From assembly GCA_016874035.1 (NCBI GenBank), contig VGVM01000009.1, positions 1-58,758 of the forward strand: DNA of 58,758 nucleotides. Direction: 5' to 3'. This document shows, one piece after another, positions 1 through 9,900 of the stretch. This DNA is from Gemmatimonadota bacterium (lineage in GTDB: Bacteria; Gemmatimonadota; Gemmatimonadetes; Gemmatimonadales; Gemmatimonadaceae). A program made the translations under genes and the position numbers. Under the pieces are notes generated by a model, which was given only the letters and a program-made list of their open reading frames with translations, was not told the DNA's origin and made no database searches. Position 1 is the stretch's first letter. Each line of letters opens with the position of its first letter.

Positions 1-2
1 CC

Positions 3-143
3 CTTGGCGGGATCCTCGGCGCGTACCTCGGCTCAGGCGTGCGTCAGGCCAGCTTCATGCCGCCGACGACGGCGCAGCGCGCGCAGTTGTCGGATGCCAA
101 GCGAGCGCTGGCGGACATCGAGCGCGCGATCGCGGGTCGGTAG
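3..143 (+). CDS. C-terminal fragment of an unidentified protein
   Basis: An open frame enters from the left edge and ends at a TAG at 141-143, giving the last 46 residues of a protein. The visible piece starts with a glycine-rich segment (LGGILGAYLGSG), which suits a short membrane-inserting or glycine-zipper segment, then a polar helix rich in Ala, Arg, Asp and Glu ending in AIAGR. Codon use matches the neighbouring genes, with strong G/C in third positions, so I take it as real rather than a chance frame. Its function cannot be told from this fragment. It converges on the lipoprotein gene that ends 19 bases downstream. Confidence 0.5.
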   Translation, partial: LGGILGAYLGSGVRQASFMPPTTAQRAQLSDAKRALADIERAIAGR

Positions 144-162
144 CGACGCGAGATACGCGTCG

Positions 163-603
163 CTACCGCCGATAGGTCATCGGCAGGCCGCCGATCGCGA
201 TCGTCAGCGTGCTCGCCGTATAGGTCCCCGCCGACGCCTCGGCGGCGCCGGCGAACGTGGCCTGAACGGCGCCCTTGTTGGCCGTAAACGTGCCGCCCTG
301 GGGCACGCTGGTCATCGAGACTTGCCCGCCGGTCGTGTTCCGGACGGTCGAGACCTCGGTGAAGAATCCGCTCGACAGGAACACGAGCGTGCCTCCGGTC
401 AGCTCGGACTTGTCCGCGCCGTTCTGGTCAATCAGGTAGGGAAGTGGCGAGTTGCCGACCTGCTGCAAATTCCACGTGCCGACCACCGACGCGCTTGCGG
501 ATGCCGTGGGCGCCGATGAATCGCCGCTGCACGCGGCCACGGCGGCGGTGAGCCACAGGCCGGCAGCGGCGACGACGATCAAGCGCGGCGAACGACGAGT
601 CAT
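163..603 (-). CDS. Small secreted lipoprotein, function unknown
   Basis: This 146-residue protein begins with a basic n-region, a hydrophobic stretch and a lipobox ending AAVAAC, so it should be cleaved by signal peptidase II, lipidated on the cysteine near residue 25 and anchored to a membrane. After a Ser/Ala-rich linker the mature part begins VVGTWNLQQVG and is predicted to be mostly beta strand. Similar small 'VGTWNL' lipocalin-like lipoproteins are common in Gemmatimonadota, but I do not recognise a defined function. A TACATT hexamer lies ten bases before the ATG, consistent with a very short leader. The gene is divergent from the metallohydrolase that follows. Confidence 0.75.
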   Translation of the reverse strand: MTRRSPRLIVVAAAGLWLTAAVAACSGDSSAPTASASASVVGTWNLQQVGNSPLPYLIDQNGADKSELTGGTLVFLSSGFFTEVSTVRNTTGGQVSMTSVPQGGTFTANKGAVQATFAGAAEASAGTYTASTLTIAIGGLPMTYRR

Positions 604-676
604 GGTGCCTGCGAATGTAGCGCTGCGGGGCCGCCCCTACCTAACGTTGACTCGAACGCCCACCGACTCCGTGCCC

Positions 677-1621
677 ATGTTCACGCGCCTTCGTTCGGCC
701 CTCCCACTCATGCTATTGCCGCTCATGCCGCCTGCGCCGCCGGGTCCGGCGGTGCAGCCGGCGGCACGAACGCAGGTCGTGATGCTCGGCACGGGCACCC
801 CGATCCCGGATCCCGAACGCGCGGGGCCATCGGTCGCGATTGTCGTTGATTCGGTGGCGTACCTGTTCGACGCGGGTGTCGGCGTGATGCGCCGTGCCTC
901 GGCGGCCGGTCGCGCCGGCGTGCGGGCGTTCGCTGCGCAGAACGCGCGGGCGCAGCCGAATCCGCGGTTTGCCGCGGTGTTCATCACGCACCTGCATTCG
1001 GACCACACGATGGGGCTCGCCGACGCGATCTTCACGCCGTGGATTCAGGGGAAGCGTGAGCCGGTGGACATCTACGGGCCATCCGGCCTGCAGTACCTCG
1101 TCCAGACCATCCTCGACGGGAATGCGGAGGACATCCGGGAGCGCGTCGCCTCGCCGGGCGGGCCGTCGCGCGAAGGCTGGCAGGCGCGAACGCACGAAGT
1201 AGCGCCGGGCGAGATCTTCCGCGACGAACGCGTTCGGATTCGCGCATTCCAGGTGCCGCACAGCGAGTGGCCGAATGCGTACGGCTACCGCGTGGACACG
1301 CCGGATCGCTCGATCGTCATCAGCGGCGACACGCGCGAATCCGAGGCGATCATCAACGCCTGCAACGGGTGCGACGTGCTCATCCATGAGGTGTATTCGG
1401 ACTCCGGGTTTCGCACGATTCCGGCCGGGCGTCAGCCATACCATGCGGCCGCCCACACGCCGGCCACGGTGGTCGGGCGCGTGGCGACACGTGCGCGCGC
1501 GAAGCTCCTGGTGCTCACGCACCAGTTGTTCTTCGGCGCGTCGGATGAGCAGCTCCTGCGCGAAGTGCGTTCGACGTTTTCCGGCCGCGTCGTGAGCGCG
1601 AAGGACCTCGACGTGTATTGA
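677..1621 (+). CDS. Secreted metallo-beta-lactamase-fold hydrolase (RNase Z-like)
   Basis: The 314-residue protein carries the metal-binding HLHSDH motif at about residues 105-110, preceded by a VVMLGTGTPIPDPERAGPS segment typical of the RNase Z/arylsulfatase-like branch of the metallo-beta-lactamase superfamily. Further metal ligands are visible in SGDTRES and in the late LTHQLF segment. The open frame extends upstream to 452, but the ATG at 677 is chosen because it starts a clean signal peptide (MFTRLRSALPLMLLPLMP) and avoids overlap with the divergent lipoprotein. Export makes a tRNA-processing role unlikely; a periplasmic phosphodiesterase, lactonase or sulfatase-like role is more plausible. 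The substrate is unknown. Confidence 0.8.
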   Translation: MFTRLRSALPLMLLPLMPPAPPGPAVQPAARTQVVMLGTGTPIPDPERAGPSVAIVVDSVAYLFDAGVGVMRRASAAGRAGVRAFAAQNARAQPNPRFAAVFITHLHSDHTMGLADAIFTPWIQGKREPVDIYGPSGLQYLVQTILDGNAEDIRERVASPGGPSREGWQARTHEVAPGEIFRDERVRIRAFQVPHSEWPNAYGYRVDTPDRSIVISGDTRESEAIINACNGCDVLIHEVYSDSGFRTIPAGRQPYHAAAHTPATVVGRVATRARAKLLVLTHQLFFGASDEQLLREVRSTFSGRVVSAKDLDVY

Positions 1622-1683
1622 ACACCCGTGCCGCCGGTCGCCGTTGCGGTGACGCGGCGCGCGATTAGGATTCGTTCACATGT

Positions 1684-1782
1684 AGCCGACGGGGGTGCCC
1701 GCCGCGCCGCGCAGAGCCGCGCGCCGGGCTGAGATCAAACCCCATAACCTGATCCGGTTCGTACCGGCGGAGGGAGTACGGC
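1684..1782 (+). promoter_or_regulatory. TPP (thiamine pyrophosphate) riboswitch
   Basis: The hallmarks of the THI element occur in order: GGGGTGC at about 1692-1698, CTGAGA at 1729-1734 (pyrimidine-sensing arm), ACCTGATC at 1747-1754 and GGAGGGA at 1769-1775 (pyrophosphate-sensing arm). A closing P1 helix can form between GCCG at 1685-1688 and CGGC at 1779-1782, directly against the ATG at 1783. The GGAGGGA that belongs to the conserved core is also the only Shine-Dalgarno-like sequence for the downstream gene, so ligand binding should hide the ribosome site. This predicts translational repression by thiamine pyrophosphate. No separate terminator hairpin is seen. Confidence 0.93.
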
Positions 1783-3879
1783 ATGACGCGCCCACAGGCG
1801 ATAGCCGCGCAGTGTGTTGTCCTGGTCATTGCCAGCGTGCTGGCACCAAGCGGAGCACGTACACAAGGCGGTCGGCCGCCATCGGCGGACTCGGTAGCCC
1901 GCCGCGACTCGCTGGCCACGGTCATCGTGCGGGCGGTTCGGCCACGGGCCGATTCATCGGCCGCGGCCACCGTACTCGGTCGCGATCAACTCTCGGCCAC
2001 CAGCTACGGGCAGGATGCGCCGCTCGCCCTGCTGCGAACGCCATCGCTGACCGCGTATTCAGATGCCGGGGGGCCCTCTGGCTACAGCTACCTCCGCATT
2101 CGCGGCATTGACCAGTCGCGCGTGGCGATCACGTTCGATGGTGTGCCGTTGAACGACCCTGAGGATCAGGTCCTCTACTTCTCGAACGTTCCGGACATCC
2201 TGGGGAGCGCCGCGTCGGTCGTTATCGGGCGCGGAGCGTCAATCGGAGCCGCGGGGACGGCGCCATACGCCGCCTCGCTCGATATCCGGAGCCGATCGCC
2301 CGCCACGACGCCGCGTGGCGCATCGTTTCGGGCGCTGGCGGGGTCGTTTGGCACGTGGCAGACGGCGGTCGAGGGCGCGACAGGCCTTTCCCGAGCCGGG
2401 TTCGCTGCGCTCGGCCGGTTCACCCGGCAGGGCACGGATGGCTATCGCGAGCATTCCGGAAACGACGCATGGTCGTGGCACGGGTCCGCTGGGTGGTTCA
2501 CGCCGACCCAAGCGCTTCGGATCAGCGGGTTCGCGGGCTCATCCGGAACACAACTCGCGTACCTCGCAGCCGCCGAGTCTGACCTCCGCGTCAATCCGCG
2601 GGCGAATCCGCTGAGCCGCGCCGAGGGAGATCGGTTCGGCCAGCAGATGGTTTCGGTACAATACGCTGCGGAACTCAACAATCGCTTCCGCGCATCGCTG
2701 CAGGCGTATCGCAACTCGGCCGCCGGCGCCTACGACGTGTCGTTTGGCCCAGCAGAAGGCGGAGGCCTGTCGCTGGCGAACTACTCCCTGCGGCATATCT
2801 GGACGGGTGCGACCGCGGCGGTCGAGAGAAGCTGGCCGAACTTCGCCGCGACGCTCGGCGCGTCGGCGTATGACTACCACCGTGATCACTCGATGGCGAT
2901 GCGACCGACCCTCACGTCGCCCGAGTACGCAAACACCGGCGTCAAGCGCGAGACCGCTGCGTTTGGGCGTGCCATGTGGCGGGCCGGTCGAGCGCAACTC
3001 ACCGCCGACCTCGCGTACCGCGCGCCAACGTTCCGGTACCGCCCGTCCCAGAACGCCGGGATCGCGCCGCTGCAGGCCGGCTGGTCGTTTGTCAGCCCCC
3101 GAGCCGCGGCGACCGTGGAACTCTCGCGCGGGCTGACGCTGATGCTTGCGACCGGCACTACGTCGCGCGAACCGGCGCGTGGCGATTTGTTCGCCGGCGC
3201 GGACGACGTGAACTCGACGAACGTCGCGGGCCTCACGCCGCTCACTCGGGTGCGCCCGGAGCGCGTGTGGGACACCGAAGCCGGGCTGCGGTGGGCTGGG
3301 CCGTCCGGGGTGCTGAAGGTGAATGCGTTCGCGATGGAGTTCACCAATGAGATCGCGCCGATCGGGACGCTCAGCGTAACCGGGCTGCCGTTGCGCAAAA
3401 ACGTCAGGCGGAGCTACCGCCGCGGCATCGAAATCGAGGGCAAGCGTCACACGACCCTCGGCACGGTTCACGCGAACGGCTCGTGGCTGCAGGCGCGCCT
3501 CGCGGAGTTCGTGGACGATGCGTCGGGTGTGCGCTACACGGATGTTGCGCCACTGCTGACTCCGCGGCTCCTGCTGAACGCTGAGTGGCGGGGGCGCGAG
3601 TGGCGTGGATTGGTCGCGAGTGTGGCCGTTCGCCGCCAGGGCGCGAGTCAACTCGCCAACGACGGCAACGCGGAGCTTCGCGCGCCCGCGTTCACGATCG
3701 CCGCCACCTCGTTGGCATTCGCCCGCGGCGCAGCGCAGTGGCGCATCTGGATTGACAACCTGTTCGGCACGACGGCATACCCGAGCGGCTACACCGACGG
3801 GACGGCGCGGTACTTCTATCCCGCCGCGGGGCGCTCAATCACGGTGTCAGTCCGCCTGGCCACGCTCGGCGCCCGGTAG
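1783..3879 (+). CDS. TonB-dependent outer-membrane receptor, probable thiamine uptake
   Basis: The 698-residue protein has an N-terminal signal peptide, a plug domain (from about residue 50 to 170, with the typical LRIRGIDQSRVAITFDGVPLND segment) and a C-terminal 22-strand-type barrel region ending in an aromatic-rich segment. TonB receptors move scarce nutrients across the outer membrane using energy passed from the inner membrane by TonB-ExbBD. The substrate is inferred from the TPP riboswitch immediately upstream: riboswitch-controlled TonB receptors are known as thiamine or thiamine-precursor transporters, mainly in Bacteroidetes. No other thiamine gene lies next to it. The last 33 bases overlap the convergent membrane protein gene. 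Confidence 0.9.
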   Translation: MTRPQAIAAQCVVLVIASVLAPSGARTQGGRPPSADSVARRDSLATVIVRAVRPRADSSAAATVLGRDQLSATSYGQDAPLALLRTPSLTAYSDAGGPSGYSYLRIRGIDQSRVAITFDGVPLNDPEDQVLYFSNVPDILGSAASVVIGRGASIGAAGTAPYAASLDIRSRSPATTPRGASFRALAGSFGTWQTAVEGATGLSRAGFAALGRFTRQGTDGYREHSGNDAWSWHGSAGWFTPTQALRISGFAGSSGTQLAYLAAAESDLRVNPRANPLSRAEGDRFGQQMVSVQYAAELNNRFRASLQAYRNSAAGAYDVSFGPAEGGGLSLANYSLRHIWTGATAAVERSWPNFAATLGASAYDYHRDHSMAMRPTLTSPEYANTGVKRETAAFGRAMWRAGRAQLTADLAYRAPTFRYRPSQNAGIAPLQAGWSFVSPRAAATVELSRGLTLMLATGTTSREPARGDLFAGADDVNSTNVAGLTPLTRVRPERVWDTEAGLRWAGPSGVLKVNAFAMEFTNEIAPIGTLSVTGLPLRKNVRRSYRRGIEIEGKRHTTLGTVHANGSWLQARLAEFVDDASGVRYTDVAPLLTPRLLLNAEWRGREWRGLVASVAVRRQGASQLANDGNAELRAPAFTIAATSLAFARGAAQWRIWIDNLFGTTAYPSGYTDGTARYFYPAAGRSITVSVRLATLGAR

Positions 3880-4215
3880 GACGCCATACGCAGCGCGCCC
3901 CAACACCGCCGCGCAAACGGCGGCGAGCCCGGCAAATGCCAGCGTCAGGACGTACACCGCGCTCGGGCGAACCTGCAGGACGCCGCCGAGCAGCGCGGCG
4001 ACTTCAGTCGCCGGTCCAACCATGGCGTTCCACGCGATGAGCCCGCCCCAAGCGAGAATCGCGGCGAGCCCGGCGACGATTGGGCCACCGCGGTCGCGGG
4101 CGGTCATGTACCCGAACGCCGCAGCAGCTACCGGGACCATCCACCAGGCGATGAACGTACCGGCCGCGAAGGCGGCGGCGACCAACACGGTGCGGAGGAT
4201 CAGGGCGCGGGTCAT
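3847..4215 (-). CDS. Small integral membrane protein, function unknown
   Basis: This 122-residue protein is strongly hydrophobic, with about four membrane segments: near residues 5-22, 24-38, 45-65 and 85-112. It starts MTRALILRTVLVAAAFAAG, and a short charged tail (GAERGQAD) ends the protein. It is convergent with the thiamine-type TonB receptor and overlaps it by 33 bases, and it lies 20 bases downstream of the acylase gene on the same strand, so it may be the last gene of that transcript. I recognise no family motif. Because it is on the opposite strand, the TPP riboswitch does not control it. Confidence 0.6.
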   Translation of the reverse strand: MTRALILRTVLVAAAFAAGTFIAWWMVPVAAAAFGYMTARDRGGPIVAGLAAILAWGGLIAWNAMVGPATEVAALLGGVLQVRPSAVYVLTLAFAGLAAVCAAVLGRAAYGVLPGAERGQAD

Positions 4216-4235
4216 GGAGTTCGCATGGGCGGGCG

Positions 4236-6779
4236 CTACGGCCGGAGTACCAGGCGCGCGGTGCGCTGCGATCGGGTGAGTTCGCCCGCGGCGCGCGGGG
4301 TGCGCAGCGAATCCAGCGATCCCGCGCTCCAGCGGCCGAGCAGGTCATCGTAGCGGGGGCTAACGGGATTCCCGGACTGCCCGCCCGGGTAGATGCCCCA
4401 GGCCCGGACTGGGTTACCGAGCTCCACTACCATCCGCCAACTCGCGCTGTGGTTGCCGTCGCCGGAAGACGGCGTGAGCGAGCCGGGCCCGCCGGCGGGG
4501 ATCGGTACGTTGGGGCGCGAGAGCGGCGAGTTTGGGAGCAGCAGGTGGCGCACGTTGGCTCGGCGCGTGGCGCCGCGTGCCCAAGCATCGCCCAGCGGCC
4601 CGAGCCGAGAGTTGACCGATCGCCACGCATCGCCCAGCGCGCGCCGCAGGATGTCGTCGCGATGTTCACGAATATCCCGGGTCGAGCGATCATCCCACCA
4701 CTCGCTTTCGGGCTGGCGCAACAGTCCCGCGAGAATGGACGACTGCGGCGTGTCCACGCGGCGCCGCGCGCCCGCCGGCGATCCGCCGGAAGGAGACGCC
4801 GGAAGCAGGAGTTCATCCCACGTGAGCGCGGCGAGTTCCGCCATCAGCGCCTCAAACAACACGGGCGCGCGTTCTTCGGCGCGATAACTGCGGTTCCACG
4901 AGTCAAGCAGCGCCGCGGCCGATGCGAGGGCCGTGTCGCCGCTTGCCGCGGCCACGACGGCTGGTACAAACCACTCCGGCTGCGCGCTGTACGCGTCAAC
5001 CTGCATCAGTCGCATGCTGTTCGGCGTCGCGGCGGAATCCGCGCGCAACAGCGTGTTGATCCGCATGGCGCGCCAGGGCGACGGCCAATCAGCGCCCAGG
5101 AAACGCCGGTCCACCCGCGGGTCTTTCGGTTGCTGGTTTGCGGACGACGCGAATCCTTGAGGGGGATCGTACGCCTGCGGGTAGTCCTGCACCCGCCAGC
5201 GACCCTGCCAGTCGTTCTCCGATCGCGAACCGTCAATGAGCACGTCCCCGCGCGGCGCCTTCGCCGAGCGAATCGGAAAGAGTCCGGTGGAGCGGAGCCC
5301 GATGTGCCCGGCGGAATCGGCCAGCGCAAAGTTCTGCGCGGGCGCATTGAACGAGTCGAGTGCCGTCAGCGCGTCGCGCACCGAGCTCGCCATCGCGACG
5401 CCGAACAGCGGCCGGATCGCGTCGTGCCCGTCGGTCACCGTCCAGCGCCGCGAGATCCACTTGCCGTCTCGGTGGAGCATCGGTCCGCGGTGCGTCTCGC
5501 GGATGGTGTCCACGGCGACGCTGCGCCCCCGGTTGTCGCGAATGGTCTCGACCCGCAGTCTCAGCGGTTTCCATTCGCCATCGAGTCGGTATTGGGTGGG
5601 CGACGCGCTGTCGTTGACCGTCTCCACGAAATAGTCCGCGACGTCCGCGCCCGTGTTCGTCACCGTCCAGGCCAGGGCCCGGCTGAAGCCGATCGGCGGT
5701 ATTGGCGCGCCCAGCAGCGTGGCGCCGTACACGTCGAGTGTGTCGGGCACGACGATGTGGGCCTGATACCAGATGGCGGGGAGCGAGAGCGCGAGGTGTG
5801 GGTCGCCCGCGAGCAGCGCGTGGCCGCTCGCGCTACGACGCGGTGAGACAACCCAGTTGTTGCTGCCGACGGCGGCGTCGTCGAGGTAACGCCTGCGTTC
5901 GTCGGCGCTCGCAACATCGTCGGATCCGGTGAGTGCCTCGCCCCATGGCGATACTCCTGCTGCGCGCTCGCTCGTAGCGACTTGCGGCGCCCTTGGCCGC
6001 GGTGGTGGTAACGGCTTCCAGTCGGCGCGCACGCCTGCCGTGCCGTTCGGCTGGATCGGGTCCTGGAGCGGGTGCTCGGCCGGGAACAGGGCGTCGGCTG
6101 CTTCGGCGCCGACGAGTTCCTCGATGGTTGGTCGCCTCAGCTCACTGTCGGAGTACCCCAGCGTGAGCCCCATCCGCATGAAGAGGTAGGCAGTGTAGCG
6201 TGGCTCCCAGCGCTGTGGTGCCTTGCCCATGAGGCGAAACTCGAACGGCAGTGCCGCGCGCGGCATCGCATCGATGTAGGCATTGACCCCTTCGGCGTAC
6301 GCAACGGCGAGTCGCTTGGCGACGGACGTGTCGGGAAACGCGGACCATGCACGGTCCGCAGCATCCGCCAGTCCCTGCGCCCGGGCCGTGCGGTCAAGTG
6401 GCGCCGCCCGCGCACCCGCGAGCTCGGCGATCGTCCCGGCGACGGCGCGCGTCTGCAGTTCCAGCTGAAACAGGCGATCGCGCGCATGGACATAGCCGAT
6501 CGCGCGGGCCGCGTCGTGCACGTTGGACGCGAAGACGTGCGGGACGCCGCGCTCGTCGTACTCGACGGTGACAGCACCGGTCAGGCCGGGGATGGCGCCG
6601 CTGGCGTCTGCTGGGAGTGTGGCGGCGCGAGCGAGCGCCCAGACGCCGTTCGCGGGCTCGAGCAGTCCGCCCAAGGGCGGCGCCGTGCCGATCGGGCGAG
6701 AGCCGACGTAGAGCACGGCGCCCAGTGTCACGGCGGCGAGGGCGACAGTGGCGGGGCTAGAGCGGCGCGGCGTTGGCAC
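4236..6779 (-). CDS. Penicillin acylase family N-terminal nucleophile hydrolase
   Basis: The protein (about 847 residues) belongs to the penicillin/cephalosporin/acyl-homoserine-lactone acylase family. Members are made as one chain, exported, and cut in front of a serine that becomes the nucleophile. Here the cleavage site is AAVGSNNWVV with the serine near residue 306. The typical VEYDERGVPHVFA and YVHARDRLFQLEL segments lie in the alpha part, and GDPHLALSLPAIWYQ follows the serine. The open frame runs up to a TTG at 6932, but I prefer the in-frame GTG at 6779, which starts a signal-anchor-like segment and leaves room for the divergent promoter. The natural substrate (lactam, quorum signal or other amide) cannot be told. 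Confidence 0.85.
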   Translation of the reverse strand: MPTPRRSSPATVALAAVTLGAVLYVGSRPIGTAPPLGGLLEPANGVWALARAATLPADASGAIPGLTGAVTVEYDERGVPHVFASNVHDAARAIGYVHARDRLFQLELQTRAVAGTIAELAGARAAPLDRTARAQGLADAADRAWSAFPDTSVAKRLAVAYAEGVNAYIDAMPRAALPFEFRLMGKAPQRWEPRYTAYLFMRMGLTLGYSDSELRRPTIEELVGAEAADALFPAEHPLQDPIQPNGTAGVRADWKPLPPPRPRAPQVATSERAAGVSPWGEALTGSDDVASADERRRYLDDAAVGSNNWVVSPRRSASGHALLAGDPHLALSLPAIWYQAHIVVPDTLDVYGATLLGAPIPPIGFSRALAWTVTNTGADVADYFVETVNDSASPTQYRLDGEWKPLRLRVETIRDNRGRSVAVDTIRETHRGPMLHRDGKWISRRWTVTDGHDAIRPLFGVAMASSVRDALTALDSFNAPAQNFALADSAGHIGLRSTGLFPIRSAKAPRGDVLIDGSRSENDWQGRWRVQDYPQAYDPPQGFASSANQQPKDPRVDRRFLGADWPSPWRAMRINTLLRADSAATPNSMRLMQVDAYSAQPEWFVPAVVAAASGDTALASAAALLDSWNRSYRAEERAPVLFEALMAELAALTWDELLLPASPSGGSPAGARRRVDTPQSSILAGLLRQPESEWWDDRSTRDIREHRDDILRRALGDAWRSVNSRLGPLGDAWARGATRRANVRHLLLPNSPLSRPNVPIPAGGPGSLTPSSGDGNHSASWRMVVELGNPVRAWGIYPGGQSGNPVSPRYDDLLGRWSAGSLDSLRTPRAAGELTRSQRTARLVLRP

Positions 6780-6896
6780 AGGCAGGGGAATGTGGCGTGG
6801 AATTGGCCCGGGTGCGCCGTATGCGCGCAAGGGTACCCCGGGGGGCGCGCTCCCGAGCGGCAACCGTCCGTGCAGGGGGGGGGTCGGCGCCAAGTG

Positions 6897-6926
6897 ATGA
6901 CAAATCCCCCCTAGCGCAGGTACACT
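6897..6926 (+). promoter_or_regulatory. Candidate sigma-70-type promoter of the susC/susD pair
   Basis: ATGACA at 6897-6902 and TACACT at 6921-6926 are separated by 18 bases and lie in a short AT-richer patch upstream of the SusC gene. This would give a leader of roughly 50 bases. The leader ends in an AGGGAG ribosome-binding site at 6971-6976, seven bases before the ATG at 6983. Confidence 0.4.
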
Positions 6927-6982
6927 ATACAACGGACATTACCCCGGTTCCTTCTTTACCCCACCAACTGAGGGAGAAGCAG

Positions 6983-9900
6983 ATGAGTGATTCGCTGCCC
7001 CGCACGCTCGTGCGGGCTCTCGTCCGTGCCGTCGCGCTGTCAGTTCTTGTCGCGATTCCGGCACTCGCCCAGGGCACCATCGTCGGCCGCGTCGTTTCCG
7101 AGGAAGGCAAGCAGCCCCTCGGCGACGTCCAGCTGCTCGTCGAGGGCACGACGATCGTGACCACGACGAACGCCGAGGGACGGTTTACGCTTCGCAATGT
7201 GCCCGTCGGGCCTCGCGTAGTGCGTTCCTTCCGCGTCGGTTTCACCCCGCAGAAGAAGCCGGTCACGATCGTCAGTGGCCAGGCGGCGACGCTCGAGTTC
7301 GAGATGGTCGCCTCGATCGTGAAGCTGCAGGAGGTCGTGACGACGGCGACCGGCGAGCAGCGGCGCGTCGAGCTCGGCCACGCGGTCGCGACCGTTGACG
7401 CCGCGAAGAAGATCGCGGAGGCCCCCATCAAGAACATGGGTGACCTCCTCGTCGCGAAGGCGCCCGGCGTACAGGTGCTGCCGGCCAACATGACCGGCGG
7501 CGGCAGCCGCGTCCGCATTCGTGGCACCAGCTCCTTCTCGCTCTCGAACGACCCGATCTACATCATTGACGGCATCCGGATGACGTCGACCTCCGCCGGT
7601 GGCATCGGCGTGGGCGGTACGGCCCCGAGCCGCGTGAACGACATCAACCCGAACGAGATCGAGAACATCGAGATCGTGAAGGGACCGTCGGCGGCCTCGC
7701 TCTATGGCACGGACGCCGCGAACGGCGTCATCGTGATCACCACCAAGCGTGGTCGCGCGGGCCGCACGAACTGGAACACGACGTACGAGCACGGCAAGAT
7801 CGCCGACCTGAACCAGTACCCGACCACGTACGCGATCCTGGGCAAGACGCCGGGCAGCACGACGCAGCGTCGCTGCTTCACACGTGAAGTCGCGTCTGCC
7901 GGGTGCGTGGTGGACAGCACGACATCGCTGAATATCTACGACGACCCGTGGACGACCCCGCTGAAGCGCGGTCAGCGCGACCAGATGGGCGTGCAGGTAA
8001 ACGGCGGCACCGAGCAGACGCGCTACTTCATGTCGCTCGACGTCCAGAAGGAAGTGGGCCCGTTCGGCCTGCCGGCCATGAGCAAGTTCCGGCTGGACTC
8101 GCTGAACACGAAGATCGAAGACCACATGAAGCGGCCAAGCCAGCTGGAGCAGGGCTCGTTCCGCACGAACGTGAATGCGGCGCTGAGCCCGAACCTGGAT
8201 GTCGGCGTGACCAGCATGTTCACCCGCCTCGAGCAGCGGCTGCCCCAGGTGGACAACAACGTCAACAGCTTCTGGTACAACGGCATGATCGGCCCCGGCT
8301 TCAAGGGCGCCGGTCCCGGCTACACGGGCATCGGGACGCTCGGCCAGCCGTTGTATGGCTGGGCCGGCTTTACGCCGACCGAGATTTTCCAGCGTCTGGC
8401 GCAGCACGGCGTGCAGCGCACGATCATCGGGACGAACATCAACTACCGTCCGACGAACTGGATGGCGGTGCGCGGCGACTTCGGCGTGGACCTCACCAGC
8501 CGCACCGACTACGGCCTGCAGCGATTCGGTGAAGGACCCGATTTTGGCCAACAGCGGCAGGGAACGGTGACCGACGCCCGGGGCAGCACGCGCAACATGA
8601 CGGCGAATATCAACGTCACGGGCACCTGGGTGCCGCTGCCGTGGCTGAACTCGAAGACCACGCTTGGCACGCAGTACGTGAACTTCAACAACTATACGAA
8701 CTCGGCCGGCGGGACCATCCTCCCGCCCGGCGCGCAGAATGCCGGCCAGGCGACGACCCCGAACGTTTCGCAGGGCACAACGCTGGCGAACACGCTCGGC
8801 GTCTTCGTCGAGGAGCAGGTCGCCCTGTACGACCGCTTCTGGGTGACCGCGGGCGTCCGGACCGACCAGAACAGCGCGTTCGGCCAGAACTTCCAGCGCG
8901 TGTACTACCCGAAGCTGTCGGGTTCATGGATGATGTCGGATGAACAATGGTTCCCCGAGTTGCCGCTGCTGAGCAGCTTCCGGCTCCGCACGGCGCTCGG
9001 GTATGCCGGCCAGCAGCCGGGGCCGAACGACGCGCTCCGCACGTTCGCGACGACTTCCACCAGTGTTGCCGGGACCGATGTCAGCGGCCTGCTGTCGAGC
9101 GCGCTGGGCAATCCGGATATCAAGCCGGAGCGCACACGCGAGTTTGAGGCCGGTTTCGAGGCCAAGGTGTGGGACAGCCGGGTCAACATTGACCTGACGT
9201 ACTACAACAAGAAGAACACGGACCAGCTCTTCCAGCTGCCGATCGCGGGTTCGGCCGGCACGGCCGTGACCAGCGTGCTCACGAACCTTGGCGCCACGCA
9301 GAACACCGGCATCGAGGCGCTGATCAACATGCAGGTGATCGACACGCGCGACTTCGGTTGGGACCTCACGCTGTCGGCGTCGAAGAACGCCAACAAGATC
9401 GTGACGCTTGGCTTCAAGCCGAATGGCGATACGATCCCGTCGATCGGCGTGAACACCACGGTCCAGCAGCGCAGCGGCCTGCCGCTGTACAGCTACTGGT
9501 CGCGGCCGTTCACGTACACGGATCCCGACGGCAATGGCCTGTTGAACTCCGTGGACGTCACGGTGGACTCCGTCTGGCGGTTCATGGGTTACTCGCAGCC
9601 ACGTGATGAAGTGTCCATCACGAGCGGACTCGAGCTCCTCAAGCGTCGGCTGCGCATCACCATGCTTGGGGACTACAAGGGCGGTTCGAACCTGTTCAAC
9701 AACGAATCCGGGTTCCTCTGCCAGCAGTCGGTGTCGTGCCCGTACATCTCCACGCTCACCGCCTCGGTCTACGACCAGGCGCGCGCGCTGGCCTATCGCG
9801 ATAAGGCACCCCTCAACACGGCGTGGGGCTTCATCGAGCAGCTGCAGTTCTGGCGCCTGCGCGAAGTCTCGGCGGCCTACAACATGCCAGACCGCTGGGC

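Noticed and set aside
6780-6932. N-terminal extension of the penicillin acylase to a TTG at 6932
   Set aside because: The extension is Pro/Gly/Leu low-complexity, uses a TTG start and would overlap the susC promoter region; the GTG at 6779 begins a normal signal anchor.
7040-8551. 503-residue minus-strand open frame opposite the SusC gene
   Set aside because: Composition is biased to Arg, Val, His and Asp as expected for the reverse frame of a GC-rich gene, and the plus strand has clear SusC homology.
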